From Paracraurococcus ruber (GTDB taxonomy: Bacteria; Pseudomonadota; Alphaproteobacteria; Acetobacterales; Acetobacteraceae): a stretch of 36,099 bases of DNA. Shown here one piece after another: positions 1 to 8,270 of this stretch. Below the pieces are notes generated by a model. It searched no databases and was not told where the DNA came from. It saw only the letters and a program-made list of their open reading frames with translations. The stretch lies in contig NZ_SMOA01000042.1 of NCBI RefSeq assembly GCF_004353985.1, positions 1-36,099 on the forward strand. The letters are read 5' to 3'. Made by a program: the position numbers and the translations under genes. Position 1 is the first letter of the stretch. Every line of letters begins with the position of its first letter.

Positions 1-73
1 CCCGGAGAGCGCCGCCGCCACCGCCGCGCGGGCCCCCGCCGCGACCCCGCCGCGGCGCGGGCCCAGCCGTCCG

Positions 74-466
74 ATGCTGCTCGGCCTCGGCTATCTCTGC
101 CTGGTGCTGGCCGGCATCGGCGCGGTGCTGCCGCTGATGCCGACCACCATCTTCCTGATCGTCGCGGCCTGGGCCTTCGGCCGCGCCAACCCGCAACTGC
201 GCGAGAGGCTGCGGCAGCATCCCCGCTTCGGCGCGACATTGCGCCACTGGGAGGACCATGGGAGCATCAGCCCGCGCGCCAAGCGGGCCGCGCTGGCCGG
301 CATGGCGCTGGGCTGGCTGATGGTGGCGGTGGTCTTCCGCAACCTGGTGGCCTCCGGCATCGCCGGCGCCTGCCTGCTGGCGGTGGCGGCCTATATCCTC
401 AGCCGGCCGTCACATCCCAGGGCGGCCGGGCTGCGGGACGAAACGACCGCGCCGCGGCCGCGCTGA
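74..466 (+). CDS. YbaN/DUF454 family small inner-membrane protein
   Basis: A 130-aa hydrophobic protein. The N-terminal segment has the DUF454 (YbaN) pattern: a first membrane helix (residues 1-15) leading into GAVLPLMPTTIFLIVAAWAF (residues 16-35), then a charged, Arg-rich stretch with HPRFGATLRHWEDHG and a second pair of membrane segments (about residues 75-108). The family's function is unknown; members are small inner-membrane proteins. The frame stays open to the left edge of the window, so the true start could lie slightly further upstream, but the ATG at 74 already places the usual N-terminal helix at the right distance. The C-terminal tail after residue 108 is Arg/Pro-rich and probably cytoplasmic. 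Family assignment is by remembered motif, not alignment. Confidence 0.8.
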   Translation: MLLGLGYLCLVLAGIGAVLPLMPTTIFLIVAAWAFGRANPQLRERLRQHPRFGATLRHWEDHGSISPRAKRAALAGMALGWLMVAVVFRNLVASGIAGACLLAVAAYILSRPSHPRAAGLRDETTAPRPR

Positions 467-655
467 GGGAGCCATGGCGTCGGCGGGGGTCTCCCCTGCG
501 TCCGGCGCGGGTGGGCGCGGCGCCCCGACAGGGGCAATTCGCCATCGCGCTTCCCACATCAGGGCGGACTGGCCGCGCCGCGGCCCGCCTTCCCTTCATG
601 CCCATTCTTCGGCTCGGTCACGCCCCGGCGTGGCCGGCATAGCAGGATAGTCCCC

Positions 656-847
656 GTGGCACAGACACCGGCGAAAGCCGCCCCCCAGGATGCCCAAGAC
701 GCCGCCCGTGTCGAGGAGGAGATCGCCTACCTGGCCAAGCGGCACCGCATCAGCCCCGCCATCGTGCGGGAGATCGTCCGCCGCCTCGGCTCGGCCGAGC
801 GCGCGGCGGTGGAGCGGGAGATCAAGCGCGGCCAGATGCGCCGCTGA
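656..847 (+). CDS. Small helical protein, DUF3606-like
   Basis: A 63-aa hydrophilic protein starting with GTG, preceded by AGGATAG about six bases upstream. After a 15-residue Ala/Gln-rich leader it has an amphipathic helix-turn-helix-like stretch (EEEIAYLAKRHRISPAIVRE, then IVRRLGSAERAAVEREI) and a basic C-terminus. The spacing resembles the short DUF3606-type proteins of Proteobacteria, which look like small helix-turn-helix domains but have no established role. It lies 78 bases before the likely MFS start on the same strand. I see no catalytic or metal-binding residues. The frame is coding-like, but such a short ORF in GC-rich DNA needs homologs to be certain. Confidence 0.6.
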   Translation: MAQTPAKAAPQDAQDAARVEEEIAYLAKRHRISPAIVREIVRRLGSAERAAVEREIKRGQMRR

Positions 848-925
848 CCCTGCGGCGCCGGACGGCCGCCCGGCGCCATGGCAGGCGCCGGTCCGCGGAT
901 GGACGGCGCCGGCGGACAGGCCCAT

Positions 926-2131
926 ATGCCTGCGATGCCCGCCGACCCCGCCGGCCCGCCGCCCGGCGCGGCCGTGCCCGTCACCCGCCTGATCCTGCTG
1001 CTCGGCATCGCCTCCTTCTCCGGCGCGCTGAGCAGCCGGGTGACCGACCCCTTCGTCACCACCATCGCGGGTGAATTCGGCACCTCGGCCGACCGCGCCG
1101 CGCTGCTCGCCACCGCCTTCGCGGTGCCCTTCGCCGCCATCCAGCCCATCCTGGGCCCGGTCGGCGACGCGCTGGGCAAGCGGCGGATCATCCGCGTGGC
1201 GCTGCTGCTGCTGTCCGTCTTCGCGCTGCTGGCGCCGCTGGCGCCCGACCTCGGCACCCTGGTGCTGCTGCGGGCGCTGACCGGCATGGCGGCGGGCGGC
1301 GTCATGCCCCTCACCCTCGCCACCGTTGGCGATGCGGTGCCGATCGCCGAACGCCAGGTCGCGCTCAGCCGCGTGGTGGTCTTCGCCATCGCCGGGCAGA
1401 TCGGCGGCGGCGCCATGGCCGGCCTGCTGGCGCCGGTGCTGGGCTGGCGCGGCGTGCTGGCGCTTTGCGGCGCCGTGGCGCTGATCGCCGCCATCCTGCT
1501 CTTCCTCATCCCCTTCGGCGGCCCGCCGGAGCCGCGGCGGCGCTTCGAGCCGGCCCGGGCCATCCAGCGCTACCGCCACATCCTCGGCCTGCCCGCCGCC
1601 CGCCTGCTCTATGCCGGCGTCTTCGTCGAGGGCGTGCTGGTCTTCGGCAGCTTCCCCTACCTCGCCCCGGTGCTGGAGGCGCGCGGCCTGGCCCCCGGCG
1701 GCAATGCGGCGCTGGAGGCGGGGCTGGCGGTCGCCGCCTTCGGCTGCGGCGGCTTCGCCTATGCCGCGCTGGCGCGGCCCATGCTGGGGCGCCTCGGCCA
1801 GTCCCGCATGGTAAAGGCGGGCGGCATCATCGCCGGCCTGGCTTTGCTGGGCTTCGCCTTCGCCCCGGCGGCCTCGCTGTTCATCGCCGCCGGCCTGGTG
1901 CTGGGGACCGGCTTCTACATGGTCCACAACAGCATCCAGACCCGGGTGACGGAGGTGGCGCCGGAGGCGCGGGGCTCCGCCGTGGCGCTGCATGCCTGCC
2001 ACTTCTTCGCCGGCCAGTCGCTGGGGCCGGTGGCGATGGGCCTGGCCATCGGCGGGCTGGGCGCGCCGGCGGCCTTCGCCATCGCCGCCGCGGGGCTGGC
2101 CATGCTGGGGCTGCGGCTGGGGCGGCGCTGA
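926..2131 (+). CDS. MFS family transporter
   Basis: Major facilitator superfamily permease of about 400 aa with twelve predicted membrane segments, in the inner membrane. The MFS motif A region is visible in the loop between helices 2 and 3 (GPVGDALGKRRII), followed by a typical TM4 region (LLRALTGMAAGGVMPLTLA). A central cytoplasmic loop (EPRRRFEPARAIQRYRHI) separates the two six-helix halves. The frame is open from an ATG at 878, but the ATG at 926 has GGACAGG upstream and leaves a shorter, more usual leader; both starts are possible. It is the first gene of a same-strand run into a FAD hydroxylase (59-base gap), an intradiol dioxygenase and a Liv-type ABC transporter, so uptake or efflux of an aromatic compound is plausible. 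Substrate cannot be told from sequence. Confidence 0.85.
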   Translation: MPAMPADPAGPPPGAAVPVTRLILLLGIASFSGALSSRVTDPFVTTIAGEFGTSADRAALLATAFAVPFAAIQPILGPVGDALGKRRIIRVALLLLSVFALLAPLAPDLGTLVLLRALTGMAAGGVMPLTLATVGDAVPIAERQVALSRVVVFAIAGQIGGGAMAGLLAPVLGWRGVLALCGAVALIAAILLFLIPFGGPPEPRRRFEPARAIQRYRHILGLPAARLLYAGVFVEGVLVFGSFPYLAPVLEARGLAPGGNAALEAGLAVAAFGCGGFAYAALARPMLGRLGQSRMVKAGGIIAGLALLGFAFAPAASLFIAAGLVLGTGFYMVHNSIQTRVTEVAPEARGSAVALHACHFFAGQSLGPVAMGLAIGGLGAPAAFAIAAAGLAMLGLRLGRR

Positions 2132-2190
2132 GGCTTGCGCCGCGTCGCGCGGCCTGCTGCCCTGGCGGCAAGCAGCAGAGAGGGACGCGC

Positions 2191-3423
2191 ATGCCGCAGG
2201 CAACAGCGCGGCGCGCCATCGTCATCGGCGGCTCGGTCGGCGGGCTGTTCGCCGCCAACCTGCTGCTGCGCCGCGGCTGGGACGTGCAGGTGCATGAGCG
2301 GGCGACCGGCGGGCTGGAATCGCGCGGCACCGGCATCGCCCACCATCCGGAGACCGAGGCGATCATGCGGGAAGCCGGCGTCCGGGACGAGCAGGCGCCC
2401 GGCGTGCGCGTGCCGGGCCGCTGCGCGGTGGATGCCGCAGGGCGGGTGGTGGCGCGGCAGGACTACCCGCAATACGTCACCGCCTGGGGCCGCGTCTTCA
2501 ACCCGCTGCGCCGCGCCTTCCCGGCGGACCGCTACCATCACGGCCGGGACCTGGTCGCGGTCACGCAGGATGCCGATGCCGTCACCGCCCGGTTCGCCGA
2601 CGGCGCGCAGGTGACGGCCGACCTGCTGGTGGGCGCGGACGGCTTCCGCTCCGCCGTGCGGGCCACGGTCGCGCCGCAGGTCGCGCCCATCTATGCCGGC
2701 TATGTCGGCTGGCGCGGGGTGGTGGAGGAAGCCGAGTTCTCCCCGGAATTCGCCCCGGTCTTCGAGCAGTTCACCTTCGGCTTTCCCGGCCGGGGCCAGA
2801 CGGTCGGCTACCCCATCCCCGGCCTCGACGAGAGCGTCGCGCCCGGTCGGCGGCGGTACAATTTCCTCTGGTACTACCCGGTGGATGGCGGCGCCGCGCT
2901 GACGGACCTGCTGACGGATGCTAGCGGCCGGGCCCATGCCTATTCCATCCCGCCCGCGCTGATCCGGCCGGACCATGCGGCGGCGCTGCAGGCGGATGCC
3001 GCGGCGCGCCTGCCCGCCCCCTATGCCGAGGCGCCGGCGCGCGCCCGGCAATTCCTGGTGCAGCCGATCTACGACCTGGAAAGCCCGGGGATGGCCTTCG
3101 GCCGGGTGGCGCTGCTGGGCGATGCCGCCTTCGTCGCCCGGCCGCATGTCGGCACCGGCGTGCTGAAGGCGGCGCAGGATGCGCTGGCGCTGGCCGAGGC
3201 GCTGGCCGAGGCGGCCGACATCCCGGCCGCGCTGGCGCGCTACGCCGCCGCGCGCATCCCGCCGTCCCGCGCCGCGGTGGCGCGCAGCCGCCGCCTGGGT
3301 GCCTTCATCGAGCGGCGGCTGCCGCAGCCGGAGGCCGAGCCGGCGCTGGGCCTGACCCTGCCTCGCCTGCTGGCGCTGAGCGGCCGGCCGGTGGAAGGGA
3401 TATCGGAGGGGATTGCGGATTGA
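2191..3423 (+). CDS. FAD-dependent aromatic hydroxylase (2,6-dihydroxypyridine 3-monooxygenase-like)
   Basis: A 410-aa single-component flavoprotein monooxygenase of the PHBH fold. The start is the ATG at 2191 with AGAGAGGGA just upstream; the frame runs open far to the left, but that part shadows the MFS gene. Residues 10-18 (IVIGGSVGG) form the dinucleotide-binding turn in the GGSxGG form typical of the dihydroxypyridine hydroxylase subgroup. LLVGADGFRS (about 145-154) is the second FAD/NADPH motif, and GDAAFVARPHVGTGVLKAA (about 310-328) is the third FAD motif as seen in that subgroup. Such enzymes use NAD(P)H and O2 to hydroxylate a phenolic or hydroxypyridine ring ortho to a hydroxyl. 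The next gene is an intradiol ring-cleavage dioxygenase, so a hydroxylate-then-cleave sequence is likely. The exact substrate is not determined. Confidence 0.88.
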   Translation: MPQATARRAIVIGGSVGGLFAANLLLRRGWDVQVHERATGGLESRGTGIAHHPETEAIMREAGVRDEQAPGVRVPGRCAVDAAGRVVARQDYPQYVTAWGRVFNPLRRAFPADRYHHGRDLVAVTQDADAVTARFADGAQVTADLLVGADGFRSAVRATVAPQVAPIYAGYVGWRGVVEEAEFSPEFAPVFEQFTFGFPGRGQTVGYPIPGLDESVAPGRRRYNFLWYYPVDGGAALTDLLTDASGRAHAYSIPPALIRPDHAAALQADAAARLPAPYAEAPARARQFLVQPIYDLESPGMAFGRVALLGDAAFVARPHVGTGVLKAAQDALALAEALAEAADIPAALARYAAARIPPSRAAVARSRRLGAFIERRLPQPEAEPALGLTLPRLLALSGRPVEGISEGIAD

Positions 3424-3492
3424 CCGCAGGGCCGGGGCCCGCGCATCGTTACCCTAACTGCGCCGCCGAGGCGCGACGAGGGAGCGACCGCG

Positions 3493-4407
3493 ATGCCCGA
3501 TCTCGATCGGATGGGCGTGACCGCCGAGGCGCTGGCGCAGATGGCGAAGACGCCGGACCCGCGCCTGCGCGAGATCATGGATGCCGCCATCCGCCACCTG
3601 CACGAGTTCGCGCGGGAGGTGGAGCTGAAGCCCGACGAATGGCTGGCCGGCATCGCCTTCCTGACCGCCGTCGGCCAGGCCTGCACGCCCTTCCGGCAGG
3701 AATTCATCCTGCTGTCCGACGTGCTGGGCCTGTCGCGCCTGGTGAACGTGATGCACGACGCCAAGGGGCGGGAGGCGGCGGGGACCGAGACCAGCCTGCT
3801 GGGCCCCTTCTTCCGCGAGAAGGCGCCGGAATTCGCCGCCGGCGAGAGCATCGCCGCGACCGACAAGGGCGGCGAGGAGATCATCCTGTTCGGCGAGGTG
3901 ACGGATGCCGAGGGCCGGGCGGTCGCGGATGCCGAGATCGACATCTGGCAGGTGGATGCCACAGGCCTGTATGACCTGCAGGCGAACGACGCCGAGCACA
4001 TGGACATGCGCGGCCGCTACCGCACCGACGCGCAGGGCCGCTTCCACATGCGGACGGTGAAGCCGATCGGCTATTCCATCCCGATGGACGGGCCGGTCGG
4101 GCAGTTCGTGCAGAAGCAGGACCGCCACGGCATGCGGCCGGGCCACATCCATATCCTGGTGCAGGCGCCGGGCTACCGCGAGCTGGTCACCGCGCTCTAC
4201 ATGGGCGACGACCCGAATATCGGCAGCGACACGGTGTTCGGCGTCTCGGACTCCCTGGTGGTGATGCCGCGGCGCGGCCAGCCGGGCGCGCCGCGCGCCG
4301 ACCTGCCCGCCATACGCTACGATTTCCGCCTCTCGCGCCTCGCCGCCGGGGAGAGCGGCGGGCGCGTCGGCGCCGACCCATCGCAGATGATGCCAGCCGC
4401 GGAATAA
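3493..4407 (+). CDS. Intradiol ring-cleavage dioxygenase (hydroxyquinol/catechol 1,2-dioxygenase type)
   Basis: A 304-aa non-haem Fe(III) dioxygenase with the helical N-terminal dimerisation domain (about residues 20-95) and the beta-sandwich catalytic domain (about 98-285). The four iron ligands are visible: Tyr160 (TGLYDLQ), Tyr194 (PIGYSIP), His218 and His220 (RPGHIHI); Arg215 sits at the position of the conserved substrate-stabilising Arg. Length and N-terminal domain fit catechol or hydroxyquinol 1,2-dioxygenases rather than protocatechuate 3,4-dioxygenase. It would open a catechol-type ring to a muconate or, from hydroxyquinol, to maleylacetate. It follows the FAD hydroxylase (69-base gap, RBS GACGAGGGAG) and precedes a Liv-type receptor (25-base gap). 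I infer a shared pathway. No maleylacetate reductase is present in the window. Confidence 0.92.
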   Translation: MPDLDRMGVTAEALAQMAKTPDPRLREIMDAAIRHLHEFAREVELKPDEWLAGIAFLTAVGQACTPFRQEFILLSDVLGLSRLVNVMHDAKGREAAGTETSLLGPFFREKAPEFAAGESIAATDKGGEEIILFGEVTDAEGRAVADAEIDIWQVDATGLYDLQANDAEHMDMRGRYRTDAQGRFHMRTVKPIGYSIPMDGPVGQFVQKQDRHGMRPGHIHILVQAPGYRELVTALYMGDDPNIGSDTVFGVSDSLVVMPRRGQPGAPRADLPAIRYDFRLSRLAAGESGGRVGADPSQMMPAAE

Positions 4408-4432
4408 GCGGCGACACAGGGAGGACACAAGA

Positions 4433-5698
4433 ATGACCGAGATGACCCGCCGCGGGCTGGGGCGTGCGGCGATGGCCGGCGCCATCTCCACCGCCGCCGG
4501 CGCCTTCCCGGCGCTGGCCCAGGGCAGCAACCCGATCCGCATCGGCTATGCCATGTCGCTGTCGGGCGGGCTGGCGGCCAATGGCCGCTCCTCCCTCCTC
4601 GCGCACCGGATCTGGGCGGAGGACGTGAACGCCAGGGGCGGGCTGATGGGACGGCCGGTGCAGATCGTCTCCTACGACGACCAGTCGAACCCGGCCAACG
4701 TCCCCTCGCTCTACACCAAGCTGATCGACGTCGATAAGGTGGACATCGTCACCTCGCCCTATGCGACGGCGATGATCGCGCCGTCCATGCCCGTCATCAT
4801 GCAGCGCGGCATGACCTATGTGTCGCTGTTCGGCGCCGGGGTGAACGAGAAGCTGCGATACGACCGCTACTTCTCGATGAACGTCACCGGCGACGACATC
4901 AAGGGCACCTATGCCCGCGGCTTCCTCGAATGCACGAAGATGCTGCCGACGCCGCCGCGCACCATCTCCATCCTCGCCGTCGACAACGACTTCGCGCAGC
5001 GCGCGGCCGAGAGCGTGCGCAGCATGTCCCGCGAATACGGGCTGCGGATCGTCTACGACCGGTCCTATCCGCCGACCACGGTGGATTTCACGCCGACCAT
5101 CCGCGCCATCCAGGCGGCGCGGCCGGACGTGGTCTTCTTCGCGTCCTACCCGCCGGATTCGAACGGCATCCTGCGCGCCGTCAGCGAACTGAAGCTGACC
5201 GCGGCGCTGTTCGGCGGCGGCATGGTGGGGCCGCAGATCGCGGCGGTGCAGGCGCAGCTTGGCCCCATCCTGAACAACCTGGTGAACTGGGACGTCTATT
5301 CGCCCGAGCCGACCATGAAGTTCCCCGGCGTCGAGGCCTTCCAGGAGAAATACCGCGCCCGCGCCCCGCAGGAGCAGACCGACGTGCTGGGCAACTACCT
5401 GCAGCCCTATGCCTATGCCCAGATGCAGGTGGTGGAGCAGGCGGTGAACCGCGCCCGCAGCCTGGACCAGGCGGCGCTGGCCGCCGACATGAAGGCCAAC
5501 CCCTTCAGCACCATCGTCGGCGACGTCAAGTTCGGCAATCTCGGCGAATGGGCGACGCCGCGGAACCTGTTCGTGCAGTTCCAGAACATCACCGATGGCG
5601 ACCTGGAGAAGTACAAGCGCCCGGGCACCAAGGTGATCCTGTATCCGCCGGAACTGAAGTCCGGCACGCTGCGGACCCCCTACGGCGCCCCGGCCTGA
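4433..5698 (+). CDS. ABC transporter periplasmic receptor, branched-chain amino acid/aromatic type (Peripla_BP_6)
   Basis: A 421-aa receptor of the LivK class with a Tat-like leader (MTRRGLGRAAMAGAIS, cleavage probably after FPALAQG near residue 28). The mature protein opens with PIRIGYAMSLSGGLAANG, the usual first beta strand and ligand-contact loop of family-1 type receptors, and continues with GLMGRPVQIVSYDDQSNP and repeated Rossmann-like segments such as ARPDVVFFASYPPDSNGILR. RBS AGGGAGG lies nine bases before the ATG. The permease and ATPase genes follow at once, completing one ABC importer. In catabolic clusters, receptors of this type often bind aromatic acids or amides rather than Leu/Ile/Val, and the two preceding ring-attacking enzymes favour an aromatic ligand here. 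Confidence 0.93.
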   Translation: MTEMTRRGLGRAAMAGAISTAAGAFPALAQGSNPIRIGYAMSLSGGLAANGRSSLLAHRIWAEDVNARGGLMGRPVQIVSYDDQSNPANVPSLYTKLIDVDKVDIVTSPYATAMIAPSMPVIMQRGMTYVSLFGAGVNEKLRYDRYFSMNVTGDDIKGTYARGFLECTKMLPTPPRTISILAVDNDFAQRAAESVRSMSREYGLRIVYDRSYPPTTVDFTPTIRAIQAARPDVVFFASYPPDSNGILRAVSELKLTAALFGGGMVGPQIAAVQAQLGPILNNLVNWDVYSPEPTMKFPGVEAFQEKYRARAPQEQTDVLGNYLQPYAYAQMQVVEQAVNRARSLDQAALAADMKANPFSTIVGDVKFGNLGEWATPRNLFVQFQNITDGDLEKYKRPGTKVILYPPELKSGTLRTPYGAPA

Positions 5699-5707
5699 GG
5701 CCGGGGG

Positions 5708-6589
5708 ATGGACCCCACGCTTTCGCTGCTGCTGAACGGGATCGTCAGCGGTTTGCTGCTCGGCGGGCTCTACGCCGCCGCGGCCAGCGGCCTCGCCGTC
5801 TCCTTCGGCATGCTGGACATCGTGAACATCGCGCATCCCGCGCTGATGGTGGCGGCGGGCTTCGCGGTAATCCTGCTCGGCGGCGCGCTGGGGCTGGACC
5901 CGCTGCTGATGGCGCTGCTGGTGGCGCCGGCCTTCGCGCTGCTGGGGATGGGGATCTACACCGCCTACCACCATTTCTTCGAACGGCGGGGCGACGAGGC
6001 GCTGCAGGGCCTGGCGTTCTTCTTCGGCGTCATGTTCATCATCGAGGTCGGGCTGGTGATGGCCTTCGGGCCGGAGCAGCGCTTCCTCGACCCCGACTGG
6101 GCCTTCACCACCTGGCGCTTCGGCGAGATCGACGTGCCGCTGCGGATGCTGATCCCGGCGCTGGTCTCGCTGGCGGCCATCGGGCTGCTCTGGCTGTTCC
6201 TGCAGCGGACCTTCATCGGCCTGGCGATCGCCGCGGTGGCGCAGGATGCGCAGGCGCTGCGGCTGATGGCTGTGGACCCGGTGCGGATCAAGCGGCTGGC
6301 CTTCGGCATCTCGGTCGGCTTCGCCGCCATCGCCGGCGGCGCGCTGGTGGTGGTGCAGCCGATCGAGCCCTCCTCCCACCATGTCTTCATCGGCCGGGTC
6401 TTCGCGGTGTGCATCATGGGCGGCATGGCCAGCCTTTCGGGCTGCGTCATGGCGGCGCTGCTGTTCGGCGTGGTGGAGAACCTGACGGCCAGCTTCTTCG
6501 GCCCGTCCTGGTCGCCGGCGGTCGCCTTCGGCTGGCTGCTGCTGGTGCTGGCGGTGCGGCCGCAGGGCCTGTTCGGGAGGGCGGCATGA
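5708..6589 (+). CDS. livH: Branched-chain-type ABC transporter permease, LivH family
   Basis: A 293-aa inner-membrane permease with about eight hydrophobic segments. The N-terminus (LLNGIVSGLLLGGLYAAAAS) is the hallmark of LivH. The segment MLDIVNIAHPALMVAAGF matches the family's 'N-x-A-H-G/P' membrane turn, and the C-terminal VAVRPQGLFG-like end (LAVRPQGLFGR) is typical. The cytoplasmic EAA-like coupling loop is around AVAQDAQALRLMAVDPVRIK. It starts nine bases after the receptor gene, and its TGA overlaps the ATG of the next permease in an ATGA, showing translational coupling. It should heterodimerise with the following LivM protein. Confidence 0.95.
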   Translation: MDPTLSLLLNGIVSGLLLGGLYAAAASGLAVSFGMLDIVNIAHPALMVAAGFAVILLGGALGLDPLLMALLVAPAFALLGMGIYTAYHHFFERRGDEALQGLAFFFGVMFIIEVGLVMAFGPEQRFLDPDWAFTTWRFGEIDVPLRMLIPALVSLAAIGLLWLFLQRTFIGLAIAAVAQDAQALRLMAVDPVRIKRLAFGISVGFAAIAGGALVVVQPIEPSSHHVFIGRVFAVCIMGGMASLSGCVMAALLFGVVENLTASFFGPSWSPAVAFGWLLLVLAVRPQGLFGRAA

Positions 6590-7554
6590 GCGCGACCGCC
6601 CTGCCGGCGCCGGCGGTGGCGGGCGAGCGCCGCCACCTCTCCTACTGGCTGGGGGCCACCGCCGTCGCGGTCGCGCTGGCCGTGGCGCTGCGGCTGCTGG
6701 GCAACGAATATGGCTGGTATGCTGGCTATTTCGTCCTGCAATACGTCGTCCTGGCGGCGGCCTGGAACATCCTGGGCGGCTATGCCGGCTACGTGAATTT
6801 CGGCGCCGCCGGCTTCATGGCGGCGGGGTCCTACACCGCCATCGTGCTGTACGAGAGCATGGGGCTTGGGGTGATCCCCGGCATCCTCGGCGGGGCGGTA
6901 GTGGCGGGGCTGCTCGGCCTCGGCACAGGCTACCTGACGCTGCGGCTGCGGGGGGTGTATTTCTCCATCGCCACGCTCTGCCTGGCGGTGGTGCTGCAGA
7001 CGCTGATCGTGAACTGGGATTACGTGGGCGGGTCGCGCGGGGCCTACATCATCCGCCCGATGACGGTGCCGGGCTTCGCCAGCTATGGCGAATACATCTT
7101 CATCGTCATGCTGGTGCTGGCGGTGCTGGCGGTGGGCATCGGCCGTACCGTCGAGATGTCCCGCCTCGGCACCGGATTGCAGGCGATCCGCGACAACGAA
7201 CGCGCCGCCGAAGCGGTGGGCGTGCCGACGCTGCGGCTCAAGCTGATCGCCTGCACCCTGTCGGGCGCGCTGATGGGCGTGGCCGGCGCGCCGCTGCCCT
7301 TCTATGCCGGCTACATCAACCCGGAAGGCGCCTTCAACCTGGCCTATGCCGTGAACTCCATCGCCATGCCGCTGATCGGCGGCGCCGGCACCTGGCTCGG
7401 CCCCGTCATCGGCGCGGTTCTGCTGGCGACGCTGCAGCAGGCGGCGACCGTGACCATCTCCTCCGCGCTCAATCTCTGGATCGTCGGCTGGATGCTGGTG
7501 ATCTTCGTCGCCCTGTTCCCGCGCGGCATCATCGGCTGGTTCCGCAACCGATGA
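6586..7554 (+). CDS. livM: Branched-chain-type ABC transporter permease, LivM family
   Basis: A 322-aa permease. The ATG at 6586 overlaps the livH stop; the frame is open further left, but that is shadow coding of upstream genes. It has a variable N-terminal arm, then VLQYVVLAAAWNILGGYAGY, the conserved LivM start of the membrane core, and GYVNFGAAGFMAAGSYT. The coupling loop is MSRLGTGLQAIRDNERAAEA (about residues 188-207), with VGVPTLRLKL following as expected. The protein ends LFPRGIIGWFRNR, the usual LivM tail. It overlaps livG by ATGA. Confidence 0.95.
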   Translation: MSATALPAPAVAGERRHLSYWLGATAVAVALAVALRLLGNEYGWYAGYFVLQYVVLAAAWNILGGYAGYVNFGAAGFMAAGSYTAIVLYESMGLGVIPGILGGAVVAGLLGLGTGYLTLRLRGVYFSIATLCLAVVLQTLIVNWDYVGGSRGAYIIRPMTVPGFASYGEYIFIVMLVLAVLAVGIGRTVEMSRLGTGLQAIRDNERAAEAVGVPTLRLKLIACTLSGALMGVAGAPLPFYAGYINPEGAFNLAYAVNSIAMPLIGGAGTWLGPVIGAVLLATLQQAATVTISSALNLWIVGWMLVIFVALFPRGIIGWFRNR

Positions 7555-8270
7555 GCGGCGCGGTCCTGCTGCGCGCGGAAGGCGTCGGCAAGCGCTTCGG
7601 CGGCTTCACCGCGCTGGCCGATGTGAATATCGAGTTGCGGGCGGGCGAGAGGCTGGGGCTGATCGGCCCCAACGGGTCCGGCAAATCCACCTTCGTCAAC
7701 TGCATCAGCGGCGACTTCGCTGCGCATGACGGCAAGGTCACCCTGGGCGGGCAGCTTCTGGACGGGCTGAAGCCGCACCGCCGCGCGCGGCTGGGCCTCG
7801 CGCGCACCTTCCAGCTGCCGCAGCCCTTCGCCAGCCTGACCGTCCTGGAGAATGTGCGCGTGCCGCTGCTGTTCGCGGGCGAGGCCGCGCATGCCAGCGC
7901 GCGCGCCTTCGAATGCCTGGAGCAGGTGGAGCTGGCCGCCAAGGCCGACAAGCTGCCGAAGGAGCTGACGCAGGTGGAGCAGCGCCGGCTGGAGCTGGCA
8001 CGGGCCATTGCCCTGCGGCCGCAGCTGCTGATCGCGGACGAGGCGATGGCGGGACTTTCGCACGCCGAGGTCGACCAGATCATCGCCTTGCTGCTGCGCA
8101 TGAACGCGGCCGGCACGGCAGTGATCATGATCGAGCACATCATGCGTGCGGTGACGGAATTCTCCGAACGCCTGGTGGTCTTCGTCGCGGGACGCAAGAT
8201 CGCGGATGGCGAGCCGCGCGAGGTGCTGGCCATGCCGGAGGTCGAGGGAGCCTATCTTGGCAAGCAGTAG
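7551..8270 (+). CDS. livG: Branched-chain-type ABC transporter ATPase, LivG family
   Basis: A 239-aa ABC ATPase. Walker A is GPNGSGKST (residues 39-47); the Q-loop is in GLARTFQLPQPF (about 82-93); Walker B is LLIADE (159-164), followed by AMAGLS in place of the D-loop. The signature motif is unusual: where most LivG proteins have LSYGQ or LSGGE, this one has LTQVEQ (139-144), immediately before RRLELARAIALRP. A degenerate signature is known in some members of this family and need not abolish activity, because LivG pairs with LivF, which here has a canonical MSGGEQQ. The gene is coupled to livM (ATGA) and overlapped by livF. Confidence 0.93.
   Translation: MSGAVLLRAEGVGKRFGGFTALADVNIELRAGERLGLIGPNGSGKSTFVNCISGDFAAHDGKVTLGGQLLDGLKPHRRARLGLARTFQLPQPFASLTVLENVRVPLLFAGEAAHASARAFECLEQVELAAKADKLPKELTQVEQRRLELARAIALRPQLLIADEAMAGLSHAEVDQIIALLLRMNAAGTAVIMIEHIMRAVTEFSERLVVFVAGRKIADGEPREVLAMPEVEGAYLGKQ

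Noticed and set aside
596-2203. Long antisense open frame opposite the MFS gene
   Set aside because: Gln/Arg/His/Gly-rich composition with no domain; a typical GC-rich shadow of a real gene. The same applies to the long minus-strand frames over 4187-6382 and 17433-20774.
3448-3458. GTTA-CCC-TAAC inverted repeat before the intradiol dioxygenase gene, as operator or promoter
   Set aside because: Only four-base arms and one occurrence; it is the least GC-rich spot in the gap but too short to call.
8206-8256. Extended LivF N-terminus from the ATG at 8206
   Set aside because: The added residues are Arg/Cys/Pro-rich and unlike LivF; the TTG at 8257 has a good ribosome-binding site.
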